Shown here: piece by piece, positions 15,896-25,011 of the stretch
Layout: each line of letters starts with the position of its first letter
How positions within the stretch are numbered: the stretch's first letter is position 1
Origin: Bacillus sp. NP157
GTDB taxonomy: Bacteria > Pseudomonadota > Gammaproteobacteria > Xanthomonadales > Rhodanobacteraceae
Reading direction: 5' to 3'
Assembly: GCA_018889975.1 (NCBI GenBank)
Contig: CP076546.1
Location: 3,038,001 to 3,102,000 of the forward strand
Length of the DNA: 64,000 nucleotides
Program-made: the position numbers and the translations under genes
The notes under the pieces: model-generated
Told to the model about the DNA's origin: nothing
Database searches by the model: none
Seen by the model: the letters and a program-made list of their open reading frames with translations, nothing else

Positions 15896-17410
15896 TCAGG
15901 CGTTGGCCAGGCGCTCGGCGGCTTCCAGGGCGGCCCTGTCGCGATTGACGGTGGCGACGGCCAGTTCGCGGCCGTCCTTCAGGAAGCGCACCTCGGCATC
16001 CTTGCCCTCGATGGATCCGAGCACGTCGATGCTGTCCCAGGCCTCCGCGTGGCCGACGTAGCGGATGCTGGTGTCGTAGTGCATGCTCCAGAAGAACGGC
16101 GCTTCGTTGTAGATCTCGTCGATGTCGAGCATCGCCGCGGCAGCGACCTGGCCGTGGCGCTGGGCCACGACCCAGTGTTCGACGCGCTGGCGGCTATCGT
16201 CCAGGCCGGGGAAACGTGCGATGTCGCCCGCCGCATAGATGGCTTCGTCCGACGTACGCATCGTCGCGTCGACCAGCACGCCACGGTCGATGTCCAGGCC
16301 GGCGGCTTCGGCAAGCGCCAGCCGCGGCCGCACGCCGAGGCCGAGCACGACCTTCGTGGCTTTCACCGTGCTGCCGTCATCGAGCGTCACCGCGCCATCG
16401 ACGTAACCGGTCGCCTTGCGACCAAGGTGGAACACCACGCCATGATCTTCATGGAGCGTACGGATCATCTCGCCGAGCGCCGGACCCAGCACCCGTTGCA
16501 GGGGCACCTTGTCCGGGCCGATCACGTGCACCTCCACCTTGCGCTCGCGCAACGCGGCGGCGACTTCCATGCCGATGAAGCTGCTGCCGAGCACGGCGAC
16601 CGGCCCACCGCCTTCCAGCGAAGCGATGATCGCCTGCGCATCCTGGATGCTGCGCACGGTGAACACCGCCGGGTCGTCGAAGCCCGGGCCATCGGGGCGG
16701 ATCGGCTCGGCGCCGGTGCACAGCAGCAAGGTGTCGTAAGCCAGCCGTTCGCCCGTCCCCAGGGTGACGGTGCAGTGCTCGGCGTTGACGTGGTCGACGG
16801 TGACGTCGAGGCGCAGGTCGATGTCCTGCTCTTCGTAGAAGCCGCGATCCTTCAACGGCATCCACGCCGGCTCCGCCGTGCCTGCGAGGTAATCCTTCGA
16901 GACATTGGGCCGGTCGTAAGGCGGATCCACGTCGTCGCTCAAAAGCGTGATGCGACCATCGAAGCCCAGCTCGCGCAGGCGCTGCGCGGCGGCAAAACCC
17001 GCGGCCCCGCCACCGATGATCACGATGTCGCGCGAGGGCGTATCGGTCGGCTCGGCCGGGTCGGCGGCCGGCAGCTTCTCGTGGATCGACAGCATGCCGT
17101 CACGCTCGTCGACCCTCCAGCGATCGACCGGGGACAGCGCCGGCGCACGCACGGCGCGGCCGCTGCGCAGGTCGAAGCAGGCATGGTGCAGCGGGCAGTG
17201 GACCATGTCGCCGCTGCGCAGGCCGTCCGCGAGGTTGCCGCCGTAGTGGCTGCAGCTGCTGCTGATCGCGGCGAAGCCATCGGCGACGCGACCGAGGATG
17301 ACACCCTCGTCGCCCACGTGGCCGGCAAGCACGCCCTCCGCGGGAACGCTGTCGGCGCGGACGCCCTGGGTGAAGTCAGGGCCGGTGGGCTTCTCGGACG
17401 ACTCGGACAT
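15896..17410 (-). CDS. FAD-dependent oxidoreductase with N-terminal Rieske domain
   Basis: 504 residues. The N-terminal Rieske [2Fe-2S] domain has ligands C53/H55 (CSHYGG) and C72/H75 (CPLHH). A pyridine-nucleotide-disulphide-type flavoprotein follows, with an FAD-binding GGGAAG at 133-138 and a second Rossmann motif (AVLGSSFIGMEVA, about 270) for NAD(P)H; the C-terminal domain is of ferredoxin-reductase type. This resembles AIFM3-like and ferredoxin reductase-Rieske fusions, which pass electrons from NADH to an iron-sulphur acceptor. It is convergent with dbpA, 24 bases apart. The physiological partner is unknown. Confidence 0.88.
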   Translation of the reverse strand: MSESSEKPTGPDFTQGVRADSVPAEGVLAGHVGDEGVILGRVADGFAAISSSCSHYGGNLADGLRSGDMVHCPLHHACFDLRSGRAVRAPALSPVDRWRVDERDGMLSIHEKLPAADPAEPTDTPSRDIVIIGGGAAGFAAAQRLRELGFDGRITLLSDDVDPPYDRPNVSKDYLAGTAEPAWMPLKDRGFYEEQDIDLRLDVTVDHVNAEHCTVTLGTGERLAYDTLLLCTGAEPIRPDGPGFDDPAVFTVRSIQDAQAIIASLEGGGPVAVLGSSFIGMEVAAALRERKVEVHVIGPDKVPLQRVLGPALGEMIRTLHEDHGVVFHLGRKATGYVDGAVTLDDGSTVKATKVVLGLGVRPRLALAEAAGLDIDRGVLVDATMRTSDEAIYAAGDIARFPGLDDSRQRVEHWVVAQRHGQVAAAAMLDIDEIYNEAPFFWSMHYDTSIRYVGHAEAWDSIDVLGSIEGKDAEVRFLKDGRELAVATVNRDRAALEAAERLANA

Positions 17411-17566
17411 GGCGGGCTCCTGGTGGGCATCGCGCGGGCGCCCGAAGCAGCGGGTGTCTTAAAAAAACGGCGCCGCCGAGTCTGGTCTGCCCGGGGCGCC
17501 GGGGATTGAAGGAATCCGACGCCGATGGTGGCGAATGCCGCGTGTGCGAAGTGTCAGCGTCCGCCG

Positions 17567-18790
17567 TTACAGGACGACGCAGCAATTGCGGCCGGCACGC
17601 TTCGCGGCGTAGAGGGCCCGGTCGGCCCGGTCGAAGGCGAACGCCGCGCGCTCGCCCGGGGCAAACCGGGTGATCCCGCCGGACATGGTCACCGTCACCG
17701 GCTTCTGGCTGGCGTGGAAGGCCAGCCCGGCCACCGTGGCACAGACCGCCCGCGCGACCACCAGGGCATCGTCGGCGGTGTAGCCGGCGAACACGACGAC
17801 GAATTCCTCGCCACCGTAGCGGGCGACGAACGCGCGCCCTTCCAGCTCGCGGGCCAGCGTCGTGCCGACGATACGCAGCACCGCGTCGCCGGCGCCATGG
17901 CCGAAGCTGTCGTTGATCACCTTGAAGTGATCGATGTCGAACGCGCCGATGCAGGCGATGGCCTGCCCTTCGCCGACCTGCACTTCCAGTTCCGCCACGC
18001 GCTGTTCGTAGGCGAGCCGGTTCGGCAGCCCGGTGAGCGGATCGGTCAGTGCGAGGGCGTGCTCCCGGCGCAGCGAATCCTGCAACGAGGTGGCCTGCGT
18101 CTCCAGTTCTTCCACGCGATCGCGCATGCGCTCGGCGCGCTCGCGGTACGACGCGGTGCGCGCATCCTCGCGTTCGCGGTAGTCGCGGAAATGCTGGTCG
18201 ATCATCCCCAGCCGCCGGGTGACCTCGGCCTGCAGCGCAGCGACATCGGTCGCCTCGCGGGTCTGCTCGCTGAGCAGGCGCATCTCTTCGCGAACCTGAT
18301 CGCCAAGGTCGCGCCCTGGCTCCGTGTGCGCAGCGGCGTCTTCCAGCTCCGCCGCGAGGTAACGGGTCATGTCGCCGAGGCGTCCGCTGACTTCAGCCAG
18401 CAACGACTGCAGCTGGGCCACGTCGGAACGCAGGGCGGCGATGGTTTCGCGTGCGTCGTCGGCCACGGCGGGTGCCGGCGCCGCCTCGACGGTTGTCGCG
18501 GGCGACTCCAGCGCCGCGTCGGCGACGGCCACGCGCGGCTCCAGCAGCGCCACGGCTTCGGCCAGGCCATCCAGCAAGGGTTCCAGCGCCTGCGGCGTCG
18601 CCGCCTGGCGCAAGGCCTCGACGAGGCGGTCGAGCAGGCGGTCGGCGGCGTCGCTCTGGCCACGGGCCAGCGCGGCCAGGCGCAATACGACGCGGCGCAA
18701 GCCCTCTTCCACGGCGCGGAAGTCGCGCTCGTCGAGCTCCATGCGCTCGAGGGCGAGATGGTATTTACGCTCCCAGACGTCCTGCTCCAC
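17567..18790 (-). CDS. Diguanylate cyclase (GGDEF) with long coiled-coil N-terminus
   Basis: 407 residues, cytoplasmic. About 240 N-terminal residues are helical with heptad-like content (REDARTASYRERAERMRDRV and similar), then a GGDEF domain with the active-site motif GGEEF at about 326-330, substrate residues in DIDHFKVINDSFGHGAGD and the LTDPLTGLPNR entry. The inhibitory RxxD I-site is absent. It makes c-di-GMP. The frame continues upstream into the barrel gene, so the GTG at 18790 with GGGG six bases ahead is chosen. It follows the c-di-GMP phosphodiesterase block on the same strand. Confidence 0.85.
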   Translation of the reverse strand: MEQDVWERKYHLALERMELDERDFRAVEEGLRRVVLRLAALARGQSDAADRLLDRLVEALRQAATPQALEPLLDGLAEAVALLEPRVAVADAALESPATTVEAAPAPAVADDARETIAALRSDVAQLQSLLAEVSGRLGDMTRYLAAELEDAAAHTEPGRDLGDQVREEMRLLSEQTREATDVAALQAEVTRRLGMIDQHFRDYREREDARTASYRERAERMRDRVEELETQATSLQDSLRREHALALTDPLTGLPNRLAYEQRVAELEVQVGEGQAIACIGAFDIDHFKVINDSFGHGAGDAVLRIVGTTLARELEGRAFVARYGGEEFVVVFAGYTADDALVVARAVCATVAGLAFHASQKPVTVTMSGGITRFAPGERAAFAFDRADRALYAAKRAGRNCCVVL

Positions 18791-18818
18791 GCGATGCCCC
18801 GTGTTCAACGAAGATGCC

Positions 18819-18836
18819 GCGGGCCGTGCGGCCCGC
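18819..18836 (-). terminator. Intergenic GC hairpin between barrel gene and diguanylate cyclase gene
   Basis: A perfect 7-bp stem (GCGGGCC / GGCCCGC) with a 4-base loop lies between the barrel gene stop (18861) and the cyclase start (18790). No U-run follows, so it may be a weak terminator or an mRNA-stability hairpin. Confidence 0.4.
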
Positions 18837-18860
18837 GTGGTGACGATATGCCGGCCACGG

Positions 18861-20042
18861 TCAGTACAACAACCGCGCCAGCAACTGCACCTGGTTGCCG
18901 CGCTCGCGCGGGCCCAGGCCAAAATCCTCGCGGCCGGCGCGGCTCGCGTCCACGTGCAGCCATTCGGCCGTCAGCCGCAGCCAGGCCAGCGGACGCCAGT
19001 TCAGTGCGCCGGTGAGTGCATGGCCGCGCTCGCCGGCACGCCACGTGCGGAAGGTTTCGTAGCGCAGCGTCGGTCGCCAGGCGCCGCGGTTCCACCCGGC
19101 CAGCAGGAATGCCGTCTGGAAGCGGTAACGGAAGCAGCGTATCGGCGGGCAGGCTTCGGTGTCGCCATCCATGCCCTGCGAGATCCATGTCACCGGGCCG
19201 GTCTCCAGTTCGGCGCCCAGCGACCAGAAGCGGGTGCGCCAGGCGAAGAGGTGGTCGCCGTCGTTGTACAGCCGCGAGGCGACCGGGTCGCCGCGGTTGT
19301 CATAATGCAACGCACGCACCTCGAAGCCGCGCGCGGCCTTCCAGCTGCCATCCGCGTACCAGCCCGTGCGCCCACCGATCGACTGGAACGGCGCGTAGTT
19401 CTCGTGCGGGCCCTCGTCGTTCGGTTCGGGCAGGCGGCCGCCGACGCCCATCGTCACGTCGCTGAGCGACCAGCCACGCGCCGCCAGCGACTGGCCGGCG
19501 ACGTCGTTATGCCGGAACAGGCCGCCGCCGAAGGTCGCCGTGCCGCTTTCACCGCGCCACTCCTCGCGAATGTCGCCGCCGATGCCGCGCAATTCCTCGC
19601 CCACCCAGCTGTTCAACGCCGAGGGGGTGATCGTCCAGGGACTGGTCCAGCCGATGCCGTCGTTTTCCAGCGAGATGGGCAGGAAATAGATGCCGCCTTT
19701 CAGCGACAGGCGCCATGCCGACAACGACACCGGCCGGTAGCGCACGTAGGCTTCGGGGACCTGGACGTCGTTGCGGTCGGTGCGCTGCAGCTGCACGTCG
19801 GCCAGCGCGAACACCGAGGGTGTCACCTGCGCCGTGACGACGAGGCCCGCCGCGCCGAAGCGCAAGCCGTGTGCGTTATCGCCATAGCGGGTGCGGCCTG
19901 GGCCGCTGTCGATGAAGCTGGTGCTGTCGGGTGCGTCGACCAGCCGCGCATCGGCGAAGGCATGCACCTTCACGTCCTGGGCAACGGCGGCGGCAGGAAT
20001 GGCGATGGCGAAGGCGGCGGCGAGGACAAGGCGCCGGATCAC
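18861..20042 (-). CDS. Outer-membrane beta-barrel (porin-like) protein of the cupredoxin/EAL operon
   Basis: 393 residues. A signal peptide (RRLVLAAAFAIAIPAAAVAQD, cut near residue 21) is followed by alternating amphipathic strands with many aromatic girdle residues and a C-terminal strand ending LLARLLY, typical of outer-membrane barrels. No solute specificity can be read. The GTG at 20042 overlaps the stop of the EAL gene as GTGA and has GGTGGAG upstream; the longer frame from 20132 lies inside that gene. Co-transcription with the EAL gene suggests a shared task. Confidence 0.8.
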   Translation of the reverse strand: MIRRLVLAAAFAIAIPAAAVAQDVKVHAFADARLVDAPDSTSFIDSGPGRTRYGDNAHGLRFGAAGLVVTAQVTPSVFALADVQLQRTDRNDVQVPEAYVRYRPVSLSAWRLSLKGGIYFLPISLENDGIGWTSPWTITPSALNSWVGEELRGIGGDIREEWRGESGTATFGGGLFRHNDVAGQSLAARGWSLSDVTMGVGGRLPEPNDEGPHENYAPFQSIGGRTGWYADGSWKAARGFEVRALHYDNRGDPVASRLYNDGDHLFAWRTRFWSLGAELETGPVTWISQGMDGDTEACPPIRCFRYRFQTAFLLAGWNRGAWRPTLRYETFRTWRAGERGHALTGALNWRPLAWLRLTAEWLHVDASRAGREDFGLGPRERGNQVQLLARLLY

Positions 20043-22375
20043 GCTCCACCCGGGCCCGGCGCCGCCAGGCGCCCCATGAAGGCAGCGAAATCCACCGGAC
20101 GGCCCACGTGATAGCCCTGGACATGGTCGCAACCCACCTCGGTGAGGAACGCCATGGTTGGCTCGTCTTCCACGCCTTCGGCCGTCACCCGGTAACCCAG
20201 GCGATGGCCGAGTTCCACCAGCGAACGCACGATGGTCCGATCGGTGGTATCGCTGGCGAGGTGCTGGACGAACATCTTGTCGATCTTCAGTTCCCGGACG
20301 GGCAGGCGGCGCAGGTAGGCGAACGAGGTCTGGCCGATGCCAAAATCGTCGATCGCCATGTCGATACCCATATCGGCTAGCCGGCGCAGGACTTGAAGCG
20401 CGGCTTCCGGCTCGCCGATCACGGCGCTTTCGGTCACTTCCAGGGCGATGGCCGAGGCGGGGACGCCATGCGCGTGGAGCAGCTCGGCGACCCGGTCAGG
20501 CAGGCCGGGGTCGCCGATGTCCCGTGCGGACAGGTTCAGCGAGACGCGGACCGCATGCCCGGCATGCGCCAGTTCGGCAGCGCGCGCGATGCCGTGGGCC
20601 AGCACCCAGCGGGTCAGCCGGCCGATGTTGCCGGTCTCCTCGGCCACGGTGATGAACAGGTCCGGCGCGACCATGCCGCGGCCGGGCCGGTGCCAGCGGA
20701 TCAGTGCCTCGACCTCGTCGATCTCGCCGTCGGCCAGGCGCAGCTTGGGCTGGAACCACAGCTCCAGCGCATCGGCATCGATGGCCGCGCGCAGTTCGCT
20801 CATCAGCGACAGCCGTTCCGGGCGATGCGGATCCGCCTGCGGGTCGTAGACGTCGACGCCGCGGGTCGATTTCAGCGCGGCGAACTCGGCGACCTCGGCG
20901 CGACGCAGCAGCGGCGCGGCGCGCTCGCCATGCGCGGGCGCCAGCGCGATGCCGACCGCCGGGCCCATGTCCATGCTGACATCGGCTTCCTGGTAGGGCT
21001 GGCCGAGCGCGTCGACCATGCGGAACGCTGCGGCAATCGCTTCGGCGCGATCCGCGCCGCGCAGCCACACGGCGAACTGGGTATCGGTCGCGCGGCCGAC
21101 GAAGTGCTGGCCGGAGACCTGGCACAGGCGCTGGCCGGCGTCGCGCATCAACCGGTCGGCGAGCGCGTGACCCACCGTCTTCACGATGTCGGGCAGGCGG
21201 GTAATGCCGACGATCAGCAACGCGCCCACCTGGCCCGGCAGCGCGACCAGGTCGGCATCGATCGCGTCTTCGCTCGCCGCGCGATTGGGCAGGCCGGTCA
21301 CCTCGTCGTGCAGGGCCTGGTGGCGGATGCGCAGTTCGCGCTCGCGCACGGCGTCGCCCATCGTGCGAAAGGCGTTGGCCAGCTCGCCGATCTCGTCGCG
21401 CCGACGTACCTCGGGGGCATCGTGGTAGTCACCGCCGGCGATCCGCCGTGCCGATTCGGCGAGCGCCTCGACCGGACGCGAGACGCCGCGCGCCACCAGC
21501 CACGCGACCAGCAAGCCGGCGACCAGCGCGAGCAATAGCAGGGCCAGCCACGCGTTCCACACCGGCTGGAACGGCTGCAGGGCATCGTCCAGCGAGTAGC
21601 CGAGCACGGCGTAGACCGCGCCGCCGCCACGCGGCTGGCTCAGCGGCTGGGCCAGCACCAGGTATTCGCGGCCGCCCATGCGCGCCAGCGTCGGCTCCGA
21701 CGGCAGGCCGTGGCCGCGACCGGTGAACTGTGCCGTGAGTTCGGAATGCGAGGTGCCACGCGCGATCACCGCGTAGCCATCATGCGAGGGCGTGGCCAGC
21801 TCCACGTCGCGCGGCAACGCCGAGAGCTGCTGCATGTGCGCGATGAGCGCGTCGTCGACCGGGATGCTGGCGACGACAAGCCCGACCGGCTGCGGTGCGT
21901 AGATCGGCAGGACCACGACCCACGAAGCCTTGCCGTTGGCCACGGCCACCGCGGCGGTGCGCTCATCGTAGGCACGCGCCAGCAGGTCGGGGAAGGCGAA
22001 ACGCTTGCCTTCGTCCGTGCCCGCGGTATCCACCTGCACGGTCCCGTCCAGGTGCAGCAGCTGCATGCGCGCGGCGCCCACCCGGCGGCCGTGGTTGCGC
22101 AGCACCGAGAGGATGGTGTCGCGGTCGCTTGCGGCGATGGCCGAGCGCAGGCCGTAGTCGAGCGACATGATCTGCACGCCACTGGCGACGCTGGCCGAGA
22201 GATCGTTCATCTGCGCCACGAACGCATGCGCGTTGGCGCTGAGCTGGCGGCCGCCTTCCTTGACCAGTTCGCGGCGCGCCACGGTATAGCCCAGCACGGC
22301 CGTCACGCCCTGGACGAGGATCAGCGTGGCGACGAAAAACAGCGCCAGGCGCGTGCGGAAGCCGGGTACCCGCAT
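20039..22375 (-). CDS. Membrane Cache-HAMP-GGDEF-EAL c-di-GMP phosphodiesterase
   Basis: 778 residues. A transmembrane helix (about 8-30) precedes a periplasmic dCache-like sensor (about 31-270), a second helix (about 275-297), HAMP, GGDEF and EAL. The GGDEF motif is lost (RATDTQFAVW at its place), so this domain is probably catalytically dead. The EAL domain keeps EALIRW, the NLS asparagine, EVTES, DDFGIGQTS, LKIDKMFV, AEGVED and VQGYHVGRP, so c-di-GMP hydrolysis is expected. It sits between a cupredoxin-like gene and a barrel gene, which suggests a sensor tied to periplasmic copper or redox state (inference). Confidence 0.9.
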   Translation of the reverse strand: MRVPGFRTRLALFFVATLILVQGVTAVLGYTVARRELVKEGGRQLSANAHAFVAQMNDLSASVASGVQIMSLDYGLRSAIAASDRDTILSVLRNHGRRVGAARMQLLHLDGTVQVDTAGTDEGKRFAFPDLLARAYDERTAAVAVANGKASWVVVLPIYAPQPVGLVVASIPVDDALIAHMQQLSALPRDVELATPSHDGYAVIARGTSHSELTAQFTGRGHGLPSEPTLARMGGREYLVLAQPLSQPRGGGAVYAVLGYSLDDALQPFQPVWNAWLALLLLALVAGLLVAWLVARGVSRPVEALAESARRIAGGDYHDAPEVRRRDEIGELANAFRTMGDAVRERELRIRHQALHDEVTGLPNRAASEDAIDADLVALPGQVGALLIVGITRLPDIVKTVGHALADRLMRDAGQRLCQVSGQHFVGRATDTQFAVWLRGADRAEAIAAAFRMVDALGQPYQEADVSMDMGPAVGIALAPAHGERAAPLLRRAEVAEFAALKSTRGVDVYDPQADPHRPERLSLMSELRAAIDADALELWFQPKLRLADGEIDEVEALIRWHRPGRGMVAPDLFITVAEETGNIGRLTRWVLAHGIARAAELAHAGHAVRVSLNLSARDIGDPGLPDRVAELLHAHGVPASAIALEVTESAVIGEPEAALQVLRRLADMGIDMAIDDFGIGQTSFAYLRRLPVRELKIDKMFVQHLASDTTDRTIVRSLVELGHRLGYRVTAEGVEDEPTMAFLTEVGCDHVQGYHVGRPVDFAAFMGRLAAPGPGGA

Positions 22376-22385
22376 GCGTGGGGGC

Positions 22386-23030
22386 TCAGTAACCGATGTG
22401 CTCGCGATCCATCGGCCCGCGCGGGTTCGGCAACAGCGCGAGCACGAAACGCACGGTGTTCGGCGAGGTCTCCACTACCGTCACGCCCTGGATCGGCAGG
22501 GTGATGCCCGGCCGCAGCTGCGGGTGCCACGCGTGCGCCTTGTACTGGCCCGCCGGCACGCCATCGATCGTCGCCCTGCCCTTCGCATCGGTCACTGCCA
22601 TCTCCTGGTCCTTCGTGACGTACAGGTACGTAAGCATGTGGTCATGGATGTTGCAGCCGACCGCGGCATTGCCCTGGTGCTTCATTTCCAGCGGCGTGGA
22701 ACTCTCACCGGGCGCGAGCATGTATTCGAACTTTTCCAGTTCCGAAAACGAGTACACGTGGTGGCGGGTGATGTCGCTGTTGCGGAACACGACGCGGTCG
22801 CCGACGCGTAACGCCGTGACGTACGGGATGAAGGTTTCATCCTTCTGGTCGACGTAGCGTGTTTCGGCCGGGGCCGTGCGCGCGGGCGTCCCGGGGTTCG
22901 GCGCCAGCGTCACGACGGCATCGGCGATCGGCTTGCCGGCGGGGTCCACCACCTCGATGGCGACGCGGCCCGCGAAGGCGGGTGCGGAGGCGAGCATGGA
23001 AAGCGTTGCGACGGCGAGCAGGCAGCGCAT
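22386..23030 (-). CDS. Periplasmic cupredoxin-like protein (methylamine-utilisation-like)
   Basis: 214 residues with a signal peptide cut after APAFA (residue 20). A plastocyanin/azurin-like fold is indicated by VGDRVVFRNSDITRHHVYSF and by a type-1 copper ligand set: H90/H91, C126, H129 and M132 (CxxHxxM). A carboxypeptidase-regulatory-like beta segment (TDAKGRATIDGVPAGQYKAHAWHP) follows. Relatives are often labelled 'methylamine utilisation protein', though no mau genes are nearby. It is the first gene of a three-gene unit with the EAL phosphodiesterase, 10 bases apart. Role: probably a periplasmic copper/electron-transfer or sensing protein. Confidence 0.82.
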   Translation of the reverse strand: MRCLLAVATLSMLASAPAFAGRVAIEVVDPAGKPIADAVVTLAPNPGTPARTAPAETRYVDQKDETFIPYVTALRVGDRVVFRNSDITRHHVYSFSELEKFEYMLAPGESSTPLEMKHQGNAAVGCNIHDHMLTYLYVTKDQEMAVTDAKGRATIDGVPAGQYKAHAWHPQLRPGITLPIQGVTVVETSPNTVRFVLALLPNPRGPMDREHIGY

Positions 23031-23075
23031 GGGGTTCCCCCTTGGACGGGGCCCTAGCCTAGCCCAGATGGATGC

Positions 23076-23279
23076 TTAACCGCGAACGGGGCGCAGCATC
23101 CGGCAAATGCCCGCGAGGGGGCGCGATGGGCCGCAGGGATCGCTGTGGAACGGATCCGGCCGGTAGCGCAAGGCCACGCTGTCGAACGAGGGCTGGCCGA
23201 GGCCACCCGCACTGCCACAGGCCATGGCGAGCAAGAGGCCCACGAGGAGTGCCTTGATGGTGCTGCGCCTGGCTGGCAT
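23076..23279 (-). CDS. Small secreted protein, 67 residues
   Basis: A short frame with a clear signal peptide (STIKALLVGLLLAMACGSAGG) and a GGGGGGA ribosome-binding site about eight bases before the ATG. The mature part is about 45 residues with two cysteines (SDPCGPS, GICRML). The lipobox is poor (AMAC), so it is more likely soluble. It lies between the ABC exporter gene and the cupredoxin gene on the same strand, so it may belong to either unit. No homologue is recognised. Confidence 0.5.
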   Translation of the reverse strand: MPARRSTIKALLVGLLLAMACGSAGGLGQPSFDSVALRYRPDPFHSDPCGPSRPLAGICRMLRPVRG

Positions 23280-23313
23280 ATCGGCGGTCCCCCCGCATTC
23301 GTTGGCATCGACG

Positions 23314-25011
23314 TTAGGCCGGCCAGCGTGAAGGAACAATAGTCCGAATGGCTGGGGGCGCCTCGACCAGGGCATGCGTCGAGCCCACGCGCACGTGAAC
23401 GTCGGCGAGCGCGGCGACCGCCTCGCGGTGCGACACAACCACGATCATCGCCTCGGGCAGGCTCGCGCGCACGGCGGTGAGCACGGCCAGCTCCGACGCC
23501 GCATCCAGTGCGCTGGTCGCCTCGTCGAGCACAGCCAGCGCCGGCCGGCGCAGGATCACCTGGGCGAGCAACAGCCTTTGCAGTTCACCACCGGACAAGC
23601 GGCTGCCCGCGGCGTGCACGGGCAGGTCGAGCCCCTCCATGGACCCATCGATGCGCCGGTCCATGCCGACGACGCGCAGCACGGCATGCAGGGCCGCGTC
23701 GCCAGCGGCCGGATCGGCCCAGGCCAGCACCTCGCGCACCGTGCATTGCCACGGTCGCACGCCTTGCCCGACATACGCACCGCGGGCGACGAGCGCCTGC
23801 CATGCGGCGAAATCGAGCGGCACGCCGTCCCGGCGCGCGCGGAACACGTCGGGGGGCGCCATTCCCGCGAGCACGTCGACCAGGGTGGTCTTGCCGATGC
23901 CGGAGTCCCCACTGACCAGCACGAGCTCACCCGGGCGCAGCCACAACCCTTCCAGGGTCAACCCGTCGCGCGGGGGACGGACACGGAGCTGTTCGATCAG
24001 CACGTCGCCGCTGCGCGTGGTGGCGTCCGTGCCGATCGACGGGTTCGGCGCGGCCGGCAGGCCCATGTAGCGCTGCCACAGGGCCAGTGCCGGTTCGGCC
24101 GAGCGCAACTGCTGGAAACCCTGGCGGGTCGAGACCAGGTAAGGCAACAACCGCCCCAGCAACAGGCCGACCGCGACCAGCGCCGCGCCGTCCATGCTGC
24201 GCCAGCGATCGGCGAGCAGGAACAGCGCGGGGATACCCAGCGCGGCACCGACCTCGAGCACCAGCCGGCTCGACGCCACCAGTTCCAGCTGGCGGCGGTA
24301 ACCGTCGCCCAGCCGCTGCGAGACGTCGCCATAGCTCGCCTTCTCCGCGGCCTCGCGACCGAACGAACGCACGTGGCGCAGGCGCCGGGGAAAGTCCTCG
24401 CTATGCCAGAACAGGCCGGTCATGTCGGCGACGTAGCGCCGGCTCACCTCGGCCTGCTCGCGACCGGTGACGCGCGAGGTGAGCACGATGACCAGCAAGA
24501 GCACGGGGATCGCCAGCATCAGTGGCGGTGAAATCCAGAAGGCGAACAGCAGGCTCACCAGCGAGGTCAGCACGGCCACGGCCAACTGCTGCATCGCGCT
24601 GAAACCCTGGACCAGGATCTCGCCGTTGTAGGTGAGCACGTTGGCGATCTCGGCCGAGCTCGCATCGGCCAGGCCAGGCAAGGGCACCTCGAGCAGGTGG
24701 CCGTGCACCATGCCGCGCAGGCGCACGGCGAACCGGGCGACCTGGGCCGCACCCAGCCGTGCCGATTGCCAGCGCAACAGCGCGAACACGACGCCGGCCA
24801 CGGCGAACCCCGCCGCATTTACGCCGATGTTCGCGCTCGCCAGCGGCAACGCATGCCCAGGCTGCACCAGCGGCACCAACAACAACGCCGACACGCTGCC
24901 GCTCACCGCCGCGCCCACCGACAACAACGCATAGACCGCCAACGACACACGCTCGGCGCGCGGCAGCAACGCCAGTAGCCCACGCCACGCCGAGCCCGAC
25001 CCCACGCTCAC
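23314..25011 (-). CDS. ABC exporter, fused permease and ATPase
   Basis: 565 residues: a six-helix transmembrane domain (about 20-290) then an ABC ATPase with Walker A (SGDSGIGKTTL), signature (LSGGELQRLLLAQ), Walker B (LAVLDEATSAL) and H-loop (VVVSHRE). This half-transporter layout is typical of peptide, siderophore and lipid exporters and of the D protein of lasso-peptide loci. No N-terminal C39 peptidase is present. The start overlaps the HprK-like gene stop as ATGA, so the two are translationally coupled. Substrate: probably the product of the linked tailoring cluster (inference). Confidence 0.88.
   Translation of the reverse strand: MSVGSGSAWRGLLALLPRAERVSLAVYALLSVGAAVSGSVSALLLVPLVQPGHALPLASANIGVNAAGFAVAGVVFALLRWQSARLGAAQVARFAVRLRGMVHGHLLEVPLPGLADASSAEIANVLTYNGEILVQGFSAMQQLAVAVLTSLVSLLFAFWISPPLMLAIPVLLLVIVLTSRVTGREQAEVSRRYVADMTGLFWHSEDFPRRLRHVRSFGREAAEKASYGDVSQRLGDGYRRQLELVASSRLVLEVGAALGIPALFLLADRWRSMDGAALVAVGLLLGRLLPYLVSTRQGFQQLRSAEPALALWQRYMGLPAAPNPSIGTDATTRSGDVLIEQLRVRPPRDGLTLEGLWLRPGELVLVSGDSGIGKTTLVDVLAGMAPPDVFRARRDGVPLDFAAWQALVARGAYVGQGVRPWQCTVREVLAWADPAAGDAALHAVLRVVGMDRRIDGSMEGLDLPVHAAGSRLSGGELQRLLLAQVILRRPALAVLDEATSALDAASELAVLTAVRASLPEAMIVVVSHREAVAALADVHVRVGSTHALVEAPPAIRTIVPSRWPA

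Noticed and set aside
15883-15904. Hairpin AACGCC/GGCGTT between dbpA and the Rieske-FAD gene as a terminator
   Set aside because: The stem is short with a long loop, overlaps coding sequence and has no U-run; too weak to annotate.
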